Assembly: GCF_001580545.1 (NCBI RefSeq)
Contig: NZ_LRBG01000001.1
Span: 1 to 64,000 of the forward strand
Length of the DNA: 64,000 nt
Source: Paraburkholderia monticola
Lineage (GTDB): Bacteria; Pseudomonadota; Gammaproteobacteria; Burkholderiales; Burkholderiaceae
Reading direction: 5' to 3'
A model generated the notes under the pieces. That model saw nothing but the letters and a program-made list of their open reading frames with translations, searched no databases and was not told the origin of the DNA. Within the stretch, counting starts at the first letter, position 1; each line of letters opens with the position of its first letter. Below are positions 9,245 through 18,699 of the stretch, piece after piece. The position numbers and the translations under genes were made by a program.

Positions 9245-9706
9245 GTGTCCATCGCAGTCGACCAACCCATCCCCGACTTCACCGCCGCCGCGACGGGCGG
9301 CGAGATTACGCTGTCCAAGCTGCGGGGCAAAAAGGTGGTGCTGTATTTCTATCCGAAGGACAACACGCCGGGCTGCACGACCGAAGGGCTGCAGTTCCGC
9401 GATCTGTACCCGAAGTTCAAGAAGGCCGGCGCGGAGGTGATCGGCGTGTCGCGCGACAGCCTGCGCTCGCATGAGAATTTCAAGGCCAAGCTCGAACTGC
9501 CCTTCCCGCTGATTTCGGATCCGGAAGAAGCGCTGTGTGCCCTTTTCGCCGTCATCAAAATGAAGAAAATGTATGGCAAAGAGGTACGGGGAATCGAGCG
9601 CTCCACGTTCCTCATCGACGCCGATGGCGTGCTGCGCCAGGAGTGGCGCGGCGTGAAAGTGCCGGGTCACGTCGACGACATTCTGGAGGCTGTACAAGCG
9701 CTTTGA
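9245..9706 (+). CDS. bcp: Thioredoxin-dependent peroxiredoxin, BCP/PrxQ type
   Basis: A 153-residue peroxidase that reduces hydrogen and organic peroxides. The start is GTG 9245 (MSIAVDQPIPDF); an open stretch before it has no protein character. The peroxidatic cysteine is C44 in FYPKDNTPGCTTEG. The resolving cysteine found five residues later in E. coli BCP is absent (Leu at that place); the only other cysteine seen is C98. This therefore resembles the single-cysteine or atypical PrxQ forms. It does not seem to depend on the arn operon for function. Confidence 0.9.
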   Translation: MSIAVDQPIPDFTAAATGGEITLSKLRGKKVVLYFYPKDNTPGCTTEGLQFRDLYPKFKKAGAEVIGVSRDSLRSHENFKAKLELPFPLISDPEEALCALFAVIKMKKMYGKEVRGIERSTFLIDADGVLRQEWRGVKVPGHVDDILEAVQAL

Positions 9707-10061
9707 TGCGCGCTATATTGGGCCGCAATGAGTGCCTGTCCACCCCACATTTTTCTCCGCTGCGCCAGCTCTGACGGCCATTTGACCGAATCCACCGGTG
9801 CCGTTCGGAGCGTGAGGCGCAATGCGAGCATCATCGTCGAGCCGCTTGCCCCGAATGTCGGGGCGGCGGCTTTTTTAATTGCGCGCGGCCGTCCGTTTAC
9901 CAGGCCGCACGCTTCCGTCAAGGAGCCTATCGAAGACCAGGCGAACCGGCATCTCTAGACCGAATGCGCGCCTCCTCGCGCAAACTGGGTGCTCCATGAG
10001 GGCATCGTCAGAATGCGACGGGCGGCGCACGATATGTGACCCGATCATTTCGAGGGAAACC
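9707..10061. other. Intergenic region between peroxiredoxin and phoH
   Basis: About 355 bases without a recognisable gene. The only clear element is the stem-loop and T-run listed separately at 9841-9876. The rest presumably carries the phoH promoter and leader. Short open frames across it have no protein-like composition. Confidence 0.4.
9841..9876 (+). terminator. Rho-independent terminator
   Basis: A GC-rich stem (GCCGC..GCCCCGA paired with TCGGGGC.GCGGC, one small bulge, ATG loop) is followed directly by six T. It lies 135 bases after the peroxiredoxin stop, so it can end that transcript or a short RNA starting in between. Confidence 0.75.
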
Positions 10062-11900
10062 ATGCCTTTGCCTACTCCCCCCAGCAAGCTCGGCAATCTT
10101 TTGTCGCCTGACGATTACAAGGCCAAAGCCGTCACGCCCGCGCGCTCCACCGCGAAAAAACAGGCGCGTGAAGGGGAATCCGCAGAGTCGGCCGACTACG
10201 GCCGCGCCAATGTCGCCACGCCGATGGCGCACGCCGCCAACGCCGCCACCACGCTGCGACCCGTGCCCGCCGTCGACTCGCCCGCGCCCGCGCAACCCGC
10301 GCCGGCGCGCGGCCGCAGGACCAAACAGACCGCCGCGCTGTTGCAGCCGGTGCCGGCCGCGCGCCCGCAGCACGAAGCTGCCGACGCGCAGCCGGTCGTC
10401 GCGCGCGCACCTTCCGCGAAGCAGCCGGCGGCCGAACCAGCCGCCGCACCTGCCGCGGCGCCCGCCACCACCCGCAAAAAACGCGGCACCGGCGCGACGC
10501 CAGCCGAGGTGCAGAAACTGTTCGTGCTCGACACGAACGTGCTGATGCACGACCCGAGCTGCCTGTTCCGCTTCGAGGAGCACGACGTCTATCTGCCGAT
10601 GATGACGTTGGAAGAGCTCGACAACCACAAGAAGGGGATGTCGGAAGTCGCGCGTAACGCGCGTCAGGTGAGCCGCACGCTCGACGCGCTCGTCGCGAAC
10701 GCGGGCGACATGGCCGACGGCATCTCGCTCGCGCGTCTGGGCAGCCGCGAGGCGTCCGGGCGGCTGTACTTCCAGACCCGGCTGACTGCGATCGAGCCCG
10801 TCGAAGGTCTGCCCGAAGGCAAGGCCGACAACCAGATCCTCGGCGTCGTGCGCGCGTTGCAGCGCGACCGCACGGATCGCCAGGTCGTGCTGGTGTCGAA
10901 AGACATCAACATGCGCATCAAGGCGCATGCCATCGGTCTGCCGGCCGAAGACTACTTCAACGACCAGGTGCTCGAGGACAGCGATCTGCTGTACACGGGC
11001 GTGCGCGCGCTGCCCCAGGATTTCTGGACCCGGCACGCGAAGGGCATGGAGAGCTGGCAGGACACGAAAACCGGCACCACGTACTACCGGGTGACGGGTC
11101 CGCTGTGCGCGTCGATGCTGGTCAACGAGTTCGTTTATCTGGAGCCGCAGAACGGCGAGCCCGCGTTTCATGCGCTGGTGCGCGAGTTGAACGGCAAGAC
11201 GGCGCTGCTGCAAACGCTGCGCGACTACGGCCACCACAAGAACAACGTGTGGGGCATTACGGCGCGTAATCGCGAGCAGAACTTCGCGCTGAACCTGCTG
11301 ATGAATCCGGAAATCGACTTCGTCACGCTGCTCGGCCAGGCCGGCACCGGCAAGACGCTGGTCGCGCTCGCGGCTGGCCTCGCGCAGGTGCTCGACGACA
11401 AGCGCTACAACGAGATCATCGTGACGCGTGCGACGGTGCCGGTCGGTGAAGACATCGGCTTTCTGCCGGGCACCGAAGAAGAAAAGATGCAGCCGTGGAT
11501 GGGTGCGTTCGACGACAACCTCGAAGTGCTGCAGAAAACCGACGACGCCGCCGGCGAATGGGGCCGCGCCGCGACCCAGGAGCTGATCCGCTCGCGACTG
11601 AAGATCAAGAGCATGAACTTCATGCGTGGCCGTACGTTCGTCGACAAGTATCTGATCATCGACGAGGCGCAGAACCTGACGCCGAAGCAGATGAAGACGC
11701 TCGTCACGCGCGCGGGTCCGGGCACGAAGATCATCTGCCTCGGCAACATCGCGCAGATCGATACGCCTTACCTGACCGAGGGCAGCTCGGGCCTGACCTA
11801 CGTGGTCGATCGCTTCAAGGGCTGGGCGCACAGCGGACACGTGACGCTCGCGCGCGGCGAGCGCTCGCGCCTCGCCGACTACGCGTCGGAGATCCTCTAA
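10062..11900 (+). CDS. PhoH family protein with N-terminal PIN domain (PhoH2-like)
   Basis: A 612-residue protein starting at ATG 10062 (MPLPTPPSKLGNLLSPDDY). The first 150 residues are a low-complexity Ala/Pro-rich linker. A PIN nuclease domain begins near residue 152 with FVLDTNVLMHD, and a PhoH RecA-like ATPase follows with Walker A GQAGTGKT (about 424-431) and Walker B YLIIDEAQ (about 528-535). PIN-PhoH proteins are reported as RNA helicase/RNase enzymes in mycobacteria; here the same architecture suggests RNA processing, but that is inference. It is a single gene between two terminators. Confidence 0.9.
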   Translation: MPLPTPPSKLGNLLSPDDYKAKAVTPARSTAKKQAREGESAESADYGRANVATPMAHAANAATTLRPVPAVDSPAPAQPAPARGRRTKQTAALLQPVPAARPQHEAADAQPVVARAPSAKQPAAEPAAAPAAAPATTRKKRGTGATPAEVQKLFVLDTNVLMHDPSCLFRFEEHDVYLPMMTLEELDNHKKGMSEVARNARQVSRTLDALVANAGDMADGISLARLGSREASGRLYFQTRLTAIEPVEGLPEGKADNQILGVVRALQRDRTDRQVVLVSKDINMRIKAHAIGLPAEDYFNDQVLEDSDLLYTGVRALPQDFWTRHAKGMESWQDTKTGTTYYRVTGPLCASMLVNEFVYLEPQNGEPAFHALVRELNGKTALLQTLRDYGHHKNNVWGITARNREQNFALNLLMNPEIDFVTLLGQAGTGKTLVALAAGLAQVLDDKRYNEIIVTRATVPVGEDIGFLPGTEEEKMQPWMGAFDDNLEVLQKTDDAAGEWGRAATQELIRSRLKIKSMNFMRGRTFVDKYLIIDEAQNLTPKQMKTLVTRAGPGTKIICLGNIAQIDTPYLTEGSSGLTYVVDRFKGWAHSGHVTLARGERSRLADYASEIL

Positions 11901-11931
11901 GGGTTGGCCGGTTTTTCCGGCGTTTCATCGC

Positions 11932-11967
11932 AAGCCGCGTCCGGTTCGTTCCGGACGCGGCTTTTTT
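11932..11967 (+). terminator. Rho-independent terminator of phoH
   Basis: A near-perfect 13-base-pair stem (AAGCCGCGTCCGG, loop TTCGTT, then CCGGACGCGGCTT) runs into a T-stretch, 31 bases after the phoH stop. Confidence 0.9.
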
Positions 11968-12109
11968 CTTGCCCCGGCGTTCCACGTGGGCAACATTTAG
12001 CGCACAAACTTCAAGTAATTTATCAACATTTCTTGCGGCAGCCTTGTTCGGCGGCTACCATCGCGACATATTCAGTGAGTCCATGGGCGCTGACCGCCCG
12101 ACCGTCTTC

Positions 12110-13252
12110 ATGCGCCGAGTCGCCTTATCGCTGCTGCCCCTCCTGCTGCTCGCCGCCTGCGCCGGCGCGCCGCAAAAGAGCTCGCGCTCGGGTGGCATCG
12201 TCGTCGCGAACGGCGCCTATCACCCGCCGCCGCCCGGCTTTCCCCACTTCGTCGATCACAGCATCGGCCGCGAGGAAATCTCGATTCAGGCGATGAGCCT
12301 CGTCGGCGTTCCCTATCGCTGGGGTGGCAATACACCCGATAGCGGCTTCGATTGCAGCGGGCTCGTGCGCTACGTGGTGCAGCGCGCGGCGTCGGTGGAC
12401 CTGCCGCGCACGACCGCCGAGATGAGCGGACGCGGCGAGTCGATCGAACCGGACGAAATCGCGCCCGGCGATCTGATCTTTTTCAACACGACCGGGCGGC
12501 CGCATTCGCACGTCGGCATCTACGTCGGCAAGCTGCGCTTCGTCAATGCGCCGTCGACGGGCGGCACGGTCCGGCTCGACTATCTGACCAATCCCTATTG
12601 GGCCAAGCGCTTCGACGGCATCCGCCGGATGGCGGGTCCGGCCACGGCGCCGGCGCCGTTCGATACGCCGAGCTATCAGGCGGCAGCGCCGCGCACGGAA
12701 CGTGGCGCGACGGGCACGGCAACGACCGTGGCGGCGCCGGCGGCATCCGCTTATGCCGGCGCCGGCGTGACGCCGATGTCCCGCACGCCGTCGATGGCGC
12801 CGGCGCAGCCGGCCGTGGACACGACCACGACAGCCAGCGCAAGCGGCCGCGCGCCCGTCGCGCAAGCCGATCAATTCGAGCCGCCGCCGTCAGGCCTGAG
12901 CGCGGCGCAACTGCAAGCGCGCGCCGCAGGTGCCGTCGCGCCGACGGTGGTACCCGCGGCACAGGCGAGCACAGATGAAAGCGGCACTGCTTCACCCATC
13001 CAACCGATGCAGCCGGTAACGACCGCGCGCGCCCTGCCGCAGACCGCGCCCGATGCAATCGATACCGCCGCCGACGCGTTCGAACCTGCGCCGCCCGTCT
13101 CCATCGCGGAACGCCAGGCCCGGCAGGCGCAGCAGACCCAAGGCAATGGCGGCGTGCAACTGATGCGCGCGTCGACGGCTTCCCACGGTGCGCCCGCGCC
13201 CACGCAAAGCAGCGACGACCCGATCGCCCGATTCGCGAACGGCAACGACTGA
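12110..13252 (+). CDS. NlpC/P60 family cell-wall peptidase lipoprotein
   Basis: A 380-residue protein with a lipoprotein signal peptide (MRRVALSLLPLLLLAAC; lipid-bearing C17). The NlpC/P60 domain covers about 55-160, with catalytic C82 in FDCSGLV, H134 in HSHVGIYVG and a third polar residue N146 in FVNAPSTGG, where many relatives have histidine. It should cleave peptide stems of peptidoglycan from the outer membrane. Beyond the domain, about 215 residues are Ala/Pro/Thr/Gln-rich low complexity, longer than usual. An in-frame ATG at 12083 with a weak ribosome site would add nine residues and is an alternative start. Confidence 0.87.
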   Translation: MRRVALSLLPLLLLAACAGAPQKSSRSGGIVVANGAYHPPPPGFPHFVDHSIGREEISIQAMSLVGVPYRWGGNTPDSGFDCSGLVRYVVQRAASVDLPRTTAEMSGRGESIEPDEIAPGDLIFFNTTGRPHSHVGIYVGKLRFVNAPSTGGTVRLDYLTNPYWAKRFDGIRRMAGPATAPAPFDTPSYQAAAPRTERGATGTATTVAAPAASAYAGAGVTPMSRTPSMAPAQPAVDTTTTASASGRAPVAQADQFEPPPSGLSAAQLQARAAGAVAPTVVPAAQASTDESGTASPIQPMQPVTTARALPQTAPDAIDTAADAFEPAPPVSIAERQARQAQQTQGNGGVQLMRASTASHGAPAPTQSSDDPIARFANGND

Positions 13253-13303
13253 CGCCGTGATCTGCTATCGTCATCGATATTCTTCCGATGGCGGGTGACG
13301 ACG

Positions 13304-14110
13304 ATGGAACTCGGGCTCAAAAACAAGGTGGTGCTGATCACCGGCGGCAGCAAAGGCATCGGCTTCGCCTGCGCGCGCGCTTTCGCGCAGGAAGGCGCGA
13401 AGGTTGCGATCGTGTCGCGCGATCCCGCCAATCTGGCGCGCGCCTACGAACAGCTGAAAGAGGAAGGATTCCACGTGCACCGCACGCGCGCCGATCTGCA
13501 CGAGCCGCACAGCGCCGCCGATATCGTCGAGGAAGTCAGCACCGCGGTGGGCCCGATCGACGTGCTGATCAATAGCGCCGGCGCCGCGCGCCGGTACGAT
13601 CCCGAAACGCTCGATGCCGACGCATTCCGCGCGACGATGGAAGCGAAGTACTTCCCGTACATCTATCCGCAGCAGGAAGTGCTGCGCCGTATGGCCGAGC
13701 GCGCGAAGGCCAACGGCGGCGCGGAGCCGGGCACGATCGTCAATATCATCGGCATGGGCGGCAAGATCGCGAGCGACATCCATATCGCGGGCGGCGCGGC
13801 CAACGCGGCGCTGATGCTCGCGACCGTCGGCCTCGCCCACTACTATGCACGCTACGGCATCCGCATCAACGCGATCAATCCAGGCGCGACGCTCACTGAG
13901 CGCGTCGAGGAAGCGGTCAGGCTGGAGGCGGCGCAACAGGGTATCGGCAACGAAGAAGCGCTCGCGCGCGGTCAGGCGAAAACGCCGCTCGGCCGCTATG
14001 CAAAACCCGAGGAGATCGCCGACGTGGCGCTGTTTCTCGCGAGTCGGCGGGCGAGCTATGTGACCGGCGCGATCATTCCGATGGATGGTGCGAACGCGCC
14101 GCTGATCTGA
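13304..14110 (+). CDS. SDR-family protein lacking the canonical catalytic residues
   Basis: A 268-residue classical-size short-chain dehydrogenase fold. The NAD(P)-binding TGGSKGIG motif is at 13-20 and the NSAG motif at about 90-93. The active site is altered: aligned to the usual Ser...Tyr-x3-Lys set, the sequence reads G150, G163 and N167 within IASDIHIAGGAANAAL, so none of the three catalytic residues is present. The late NPG motif is kept. Either the protein works by another mechanism or it binds rather than reduces its ligand. GTG 13295 is an alternative start three codons upstream. It converges on the phosphate transporter gene. Confidence 0.85.
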   Translation: MELGLKNKVVLITGGSKGIGFACARAFAQEGAKVAIVSRDPANLARAYEQLKEEGFHVHRTRADLHEPHSAADIVEEVSTAVGPIDVLINSAGAARRYDPETLDADAFRATMEAKYFPYIYPQQEVLRRMAERAKANGGAEPGTIVNIIGMGGKIASDIHIAGGAANAALMLATVGLAHYYARYGIRINAINPGATLTERVEEAVRLEAAQQGIGNEEALARGQAKTPLGRYAKPEEIADVALFLASRRASYVTGAIIPMDGANAPLI

Positions 14111-14278
14111 ACGGCTCAGGCATCGCGCCGGCCTTCGAGACGGCGCAAAACGCGTGGTTTGGTCGAACTGCCGAGGGGAGACGATGCGATGCAACGGGCG
14201 GCATGACGCCGAAACCCGCGCGTGCCGTTCAGCCGAACTCAGCCGAACCTTGCAGCGCAGGCTTGCATCGCAGCGTGA

Positions 14279-15289
14279 TTACAGAAAGTGGTGACCCAGC
14301 CACCAGGCACCGCCGGACAGCACGGCGGAAGCCGGGATCGTCAGAATCCAGGCCCAGACGATGTTGCCGGCGACACCCCAGCGCACCGCGCTCAGCTTCT
14401 GGGTCGCGCCGACCCCGACGATCGCGCCAGTGATCGTGTGCGTGGTGGACACGGGAATGCCGAGCGCCGAGGCGGTAAACAGCGTGATCGCTCCGCCCGC
14501 CTCCGCGCAGAAGCCGCCGACCGGCTTCAACTTCGTGATTTTCTGTCCCATCGTGCGCACGATGCGCCAGCCGCCGAACAGCGTACCGAGACCCATCGAC
14601 AGATAGCAGCCGCCGATCACCCACAGCGGCGGCGCGTCCGCCTTCATCGACGCGAAGCCGGTGGCGATCAGCAGCATCCAGATGATGCCGATGGTTTTCT
14701 GCGCGTCGTTGCCACCATGACCCAGGCTGTACAGGCCAGCGGAGATCAATTGCAGGCGGCGAAAGCGCCGGTCGACCTTGCTAGGCGGCGTGCGGAAGTA
14801 CAGCCACGACACCAGCAGCATGAAAAACGAGCCGAGCACGAAGCCGAGCAGCGGCGAAATGAAGATGAACGCGACGGTCTTCATCAGGCCGTCCCAGTTC
14901 AGCGATCCCCAGCCCGACTTCGCGAGCGCCGCGCCTACGAGTCCGCCGATCAGCGCGTGCGACGAGCTGGACGGAATGCCGTAGACCCAGGTAATCACGT
15001 TCCACGCGATCGCACCGACCAACGCGCCGAAGATCACGTAATGGTCGACGATGTCCGGGTCGATCGTGCCCTTGCCGACGGTCGCGGCCACCTTCAGGTG
15101 GAACACGAAATACGCGATGACGTTGAACGCCGCCGCAAAGGCCACCGCCTGCTGCGGCTTCAGCACGCCAGTCGACACGACCGTGGCGATCGAATTTGCC
15201 GCGTCGTGGAAGCCGTTCATGAAGTCGAACACCAGCGCAACGGCAACCAGGCCGGCGACGACCCAGATAGCAAGTTGTATCGATTGCAT
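14279..15289 (-). CDS. pit: Low-affinity inorganic phosphate transporter, PiT family
   Basis: A 336-residue membrane protein with the duplicated PHO4/PiT domain: the GFHDAANSIATVV motif near residue 26 and the related GGNDAQKTIG motif near residue 196. About ten hydrophobic helices are visible. It imports phosphate (as metal-phosphate) with protons. Its ATG overlaps the stop of the upstream DUF47 gene (TAATG), so the two are translationally coupled, a standard pairing in which the DUF47 protein modulates the transporter. Confidence 0.92.
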   Translation of the reverse strand: MQSIQLAIWVVAGLVAVALVFDFMNGFHDAANSIATVVSTGVLKPQQAVAFAAAFNVIAYFVFHLKVAATVGKGTIDPDIVDHYVIFGALVGAIAWNVITWVYGIPSSSSHALIGGLVGAALAKSGWGSLNWDGLMKTVAFIFISPLLGFVLGSFFMLLVSWLYFRTPPSKVDRRFRRLQLISAGLYSLGHGGNDAQKTIGIIWMLLIATGFASMKADAPPLWVIGGCYLSMGLGTLFGGWRIVRTMGQKITKLKPVGGFCAEAGGAITLFTASALGIPVSTTHTITGAIVGVGATQKLSAVRWGVAGNIVWAWILTIPASAVLSGGAWWLGHHFL

Positions 15290-15915
15290 TATGCGTTTTC
15301 CAGCACGATGCCTTCGATGATGTTCGCCACGTCCTCACATTTGTCCGTGATCGTTTCGAGCAGCTCGTAGATCGCCTTCAGCTTGATCAGCGTCTTGACG
15401 TCGTCTTCCTCACGGAACAGCTTCGACATCGCCGCGCGCAGCACGCGGTCGGCTTCCGATTCGAGCCGGTCGATGTCCTCGCAGGCCTTCAGGATCTGGC
15501 TCGCCTGCTTCATGTCCGACAGCAGGCTGACCGCGAACTGCACGCGCTCGCAGGTCGCCGTGCAGATATGCGCGAGCTGGCTCGCCTCCGACGTGACCGC
15601 TTGCACGTCGTACAGCGAGATCGCGGTGGCGACGTCCTCCATCAGGTCGAGGATGTCGTCCATCGTCGTGATCAGCTTGTGGATCTCGTCGCGGTCGAGC
15701 GGCGTGATGAAGGTCTTGTGCAGCAGGTCGATGGCTTCGTGCGTGAGCTTGTCGGCCGCTTTCTCGGCCTTTTGAACGTTTTGCTTGTGGGTTTCGGCTT
15801 CCTGCAGATTGTCGATCAGCAGCTCGAGTTCGCGACTTGCCGAGATGATGCACGTTGCGTGCGCATTGAAGATTTCAAAGAACTTGCCCTCGGTGGGCAT
15901 GAATCGACCGAACAT
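15289..15915 (-). CDS. DUF47 (PhoU-like) phosphate transport regulator
   Basis: A 208-residue, almost fully helical protein of the DUF47/PhoU-like family. The sequence shows long heptad-rich helices, a KAADKLTHEA segment and the E..DDILD...D motif, which places acidic metal ligands as in PhoU. It is the first gene of a two-gene unit with pit and probably controls that transporter at the membrane. The start MFGRFMPTEGKFFEIFNAHA is typical. No phosphate-regulon box could be identified with confidence upstream. Confidence 0.9.
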   Translation of the reverse strand: MFGRFMPTEGKFFEIFNAHATCIISASRELELLIDNLQEAETHKQNVQKAEKAADKLTHEAIDLLHKTFITPLDRDEIHKLITTMDDILDLMEDVATAISLYDVQAVTSEASQLAHICTATCERVQFAVSLLSDMKQASQILKACEDIDRLESEADRVLRAAMSKLFREEDDVKTLIKLKAIYELLETITDKCEDVANIIEGIVLENA

Positions 15916-16030
15916 TGGGATCCTGGATATGGGTCACATAATGGCTGACATAAAACCGCCATATTGTACCGTCGCGCCAATGTTGCCGCACTCGCGGCAG
16001 CATCGTTACAACAGCGCGCGGGGTTTCGCG

Positions 16031-17419
16031 TCACTCGCTGCCGTAGAAGTTCTGCGCACCGGCAAAGTTGTCGAACTTCGTGTATTGGCCGTGGAACGTG
16101 AGTCGAACGGGACCGATCGGACCATTCCGCTGCTTGCCGATGATGATCTCCGCGGTGCCCTTGTCGGGGCTGTCCGGGTTGTACACTTCGTCGCGGTAGA
16201 TGAACAGGATCACGTCGGCATCCTGTTCGATAGCGCCCGATTCGCGCAGGTCCGACATGATCGGGCGCTTGTTGGGCCGCTGCTCGAGGCCGCGGTTCAG
16301 CTGCGACAGCGCGATCACCGGCACGTCGAGCTCCTTTGCGAGGCTCTTCAGCGAACGCGAGATTTCCGAGATTTCGGTCGCGCGGTTTTCGCCCGACGAC
16401 GAGCCGCTCATCAGCTGCAGGTAGTCGATGATGATCAGCCCGAGCTTGCCGCATTGGCGCGACAGCCGGCGCGCGCGCGAGCGCAGTTCCATCGGGTTCA
16501 GACCGCCGGTTTCGTCGATGAAGATCTGCGCCTCGCTCATTTTCTGCACCGCGTGCGTGAGCTTGGGCCAATCCTCGTCGGTCAGCCGTCCGGTTCGCAT
16601 GCGATGCTGGTCGAGCCGGCCGACCGAGCCAAGCATACGCATCGTGAGCTGCGTGCCCGGCATTTCCATCGAGAACACCGCGACCGGCAACCCGTACTCG
16701 ACCGCGACGTATTCGCCGATGTTCATCGAAAACGCCGTCTTACCCATCGACGGACGGCCCGCGACGATGATCAGCTCGCCGCCGTGCATGCCCGAGGTCA
16801 TGCGGTCCAGATCGACGAAGCCGGTCGGCGTGCCGGTCACGTCGCTCGGATTGGCAGTGTGATAGAGCGTGTCGATCCGCTCGACCACCTGGGTCAGCAG
16901 CGGCCCGATCTCGAGAAAGCCCTGGGTGCCGCGCGCGCCGTCTTCGGCGATCGAGAACACCTTCGATTCCGCTTCGTCCAGCAATTGCCGGACTTCCTTG
17001 CCTTGCGGATTGAACGCGTCGGCGGAGATTTCATCGGCGACCGACACGAGCCGGCGCAGCACCGCGCGGTCGCGCACGATTTCCGCATAGCGGCGGATAT
17101 TGGCCGCGCTCGGCGTGTTTTGCGCGAGCGCGTTCAGGTACGCGAGGCCACCCACCTCTTCCGCCTTGCCGGAGGTCCCGAGCGCTTCGTAGACGGTCAC
17201 CACGTCGGCCGGACGCGTGGCCGCGATCAGCTTGCCGATGTGCTCGAAGATGATGCGGTGGTCGTAGCGGTAAAAGTCGCTCTGCGCGAGGAAGTCGGCG
17301 ATGCGGTCCCACGCCGCATTGTCGAGCAGCAGGCCGCCCAGAACCGATTGCTCGGCTTCGATCGAATGCGGCGGGACTTTCAGCGACTCGAGTTGGGGAT
17401 CTTTGGACGGTGCGTTCAT
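16031..17419 (-). CDS. dnaB: Replicative DNA helicase DnaB
   Basis: A 462-residue hexameric helicase that unwinds DNA at the replication fork. The N-terminal primase-interaction domain covers about 15-120, followed by a linker and the RecA-like domain with Walker A GRPSMGKT at 221-228 and a Walker B region ending LIIIDYLQLM (about 320-330). The C-terminal DNA-binding loop region NRGLEQRPNKRPIMSDLRESG is intact. No intein is present. It lies downstream of the rpsF operon but behind a strong terminator, so it probably has its own promoter. Confidence 0.96.
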   Translation of the reverse strand: MNAPSKDPQLESLKVPPHSIEAEQSVLGGLLLDNAAWDRIADFLAQSDFYRYDHRIIFEHIGKLIAATRPADVVTVYEALGTSGKAEEVGGLAYLNALAQNTPSAANIRRYAEIVRDRAVLRRLVSVADEISADAFNPQGKEVRQLLDEAESKVFSIAEDGARGTQGFLEIGPLLTQVVERIDTLYHTANPSDVTGTPTGFVDLDRMTSGMHGGELIIVAGRPSMGKTAFSMNIGEYVAVEYGLPVAVFSMEMPGTQLTMRMLGSVGRLDQHRMRTGRLTDEDWPKLTHAVQKMSEAQIFIDETGGLNPMELRSRARRLSRQCGKLGLIIIDYLQLMSGSSSGENRATEISEISRSLKSLAKELDVPVIALSQLNRGLEQRPNKRPIMSDLRESGAIEQDADVILFIYRDEVYNPDSPDKGTAEIIIGKQRNGPIGPVRLTFHGQYTKFDNFAGAQNFYGSE

Positions 17420-17501
17420 GGGGAGGAATTATCGGGCAATCCGGCGGCGGCCGCGAGCGGAAAAAGCGCAAATTCGGGGATAGACGAGCGAAATTCGGGC
17501 A

Positions 17502-17538
17502 CAAAAAAAGCAGGGGCCGGTTACCCGGCCCCTGCTCT
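17502..17538 (-). terminator. Rho-independent terminator of the rpsF-rplI operon
   Basis: On the minus strand a long GC-rich stem (AGCAGGGGCCGG, loop GTAA, CCGGCCCCTGCT) is followed by seven T. It lies about 40 bases after the rplI stop and before dnaB. Confidence 0.92.
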
Positions 17539-17573
17539 TCACCAGCGATACGCTGGCTGAACCTGCCTGATGC

Positions 17574-18026
17574 TTAGACGTGCTCGCCGACCACGGCCAC
17601 CGTCACATCGACGAGAACGTCGGTGTGCAGCGAAACCTGAACCGGGTGCTCGCCAACCAGCTTCAACGGGCCTTCCGGCAGACGCACTTGCGACTTCTCG
17701 ACTTCGAAGCCTTGCTTGCCGAGCGCTTCGGCGATGTCGGCGTTCGTCACCGAGCCGAACAGACGGCCGTCGACGCCAGCCTTCTGATTGATCTGAACGG
17801 TCTGGCCTGCCAGCTTTTCGCCTTGAGCCTGAGCGGCTGCCAGCTTTTCAGCGGCGACCTTCTCGAGTTCTGCGCGGCGCACTTCGAATTCAGCCAGGGC
17901 GTCCTTCGTTGCACGGCGAGCTTTCTTGTTCGGGATCAGGAAGTTACGTGCGTAACCGTCCTTGACCTTCACGATGTCGCCCAGGTTACCCAGATTGACG
18001 ACTTTTTCCAGAAGAATGATTTGCAT
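17574..18026 (-). CDS. rplI: 50S ribosomal protein L9
   Basis: A 150-residue L9 with the typical start [32 protein letters not shown], the long connecting helix (about 40-75) and the C-terminal rRNA-binding domain. It binds 23S rRNA at the base of the L1 stalk. It is the last gene of the rpsF-priB-rpsR-rplI unit. Confidence 0.98.
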   Translation of the reverse strand: MQIILLEKVVNLGNLGDIVKVKDGYARNFLIPNKKARRATKDALAEFEVRRAELEKVAAEKLAAAQAQGEKLAGQTVQINQKAGVDGRLFGSVTNADIAEALGKQGFEVEKSQVRLPEGPLKLVGEHPVQVSLHTDVLVDVTVAVVGEHV

Positions 18027-18053
18027 TGGGATGCTCCTTATCGCGTCGTCGGG

Positions 18054-18329
18054 TTAGGCCTTGTGCTGGTCGGTGTACGGCACCAGCGCGAGGAAACGTG
18101 CGCGCTTGATAGCCGTGTCCAGCTGGCGTTGATAATGCGCCTTGGTACCCGTGAGACGTGCCGGCGTGATCTTGCCGTTCTCGCCGATGAAGTCCTTCAG
18201 CGTTTCGATGTCTTTGTAGTCGATGTACTCGACGCCAGCAGCCGTGAAACGGCAGAACTTCTTGCGCTTGAAGAGCGGGTTCTGTTGCTGACGACGCTTG
18301 TCGAATTTCTTACCAGTCGGGCGGGGCAT
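18054..18329 (-). CDS. rpsR: 30S ribosomal protein S18
   Basis: A 91-residue S18 with the family signature [20 protein letters not shown] and the basic segment ending in [16 protein letters not shown]. It pairs with S6 on the 30S platform. It starts 2 bases after the priB stop, consistent with one transcript. Confidence 0.98.
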   Translation of the reverse strand: MPRPTGKKFDKRRQQQNPLFKRKKFCRFTAAGVEYIDYKDIETLKDFIGENGKITPARLTGTKAHYQRQLDTAIKRARFLALVPYTDQHKA

Positions 18330-18331
18330 GA

Positions 18332-18631
18332 TTAGTCCTTTCCAATGTCCTGCAATGCTGTGATGTGAAATACCAGAGTTCGCGCGTTACGGTGCTTTTT
18401 CGCCAGAAAACCTGTGAAGAGCGTTTCGACGCCCATCTGACAGCTTTCGAGCCTACCGCTCGCTTCGCCCGCGGCGACCGCCTGCATGGTCAGTTCGACC
18501 TGACGGGCAATGCCCGCCTCGACGACTTCCGTGCGGTGGTGCAACGTGCAGCTTGCAATCGGAACGCCGGCGGGGGTGTACCGCACCGGTTCGCGTTCGA
18601 CGACGCTCGCCGTAAGTTGCAGCCGGTTCAT
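18332..18631 (-). CDS. priB: Primosomal replication protein PriB
   Basis: A 99-residue single OB-fold protein ([32 protein letters not shown]) of the PriB family, which helps PriA restart stalled replication forks. Its place between rpsF and rpsR is conserved in beta- and gamma-proteobacteria and supports the call. Confidence 0.95.
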   Translation of the reverse strand: MNRLQLTASVVEREPVRYTPAGVPIASCTLHHRTEVVEAGIARQVELTMQAVAAGEASGRLESCQMGVETLFTGFLAKKHRNARTLVFHITALQDIGKD

Positions 18632-18699
18632 GTACCTGATGGTCCTTCGTGTACGTGAGCGGAGCGACGCTGCGTATCTGGCAGCTTAAATAGTGTGTC

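Noticed and set aside
10008..11840. Long minus-strand open frame opposite phoH
   Set aside because: Shadow of phoH, with Arg/Val/His-rich translation and no domain.
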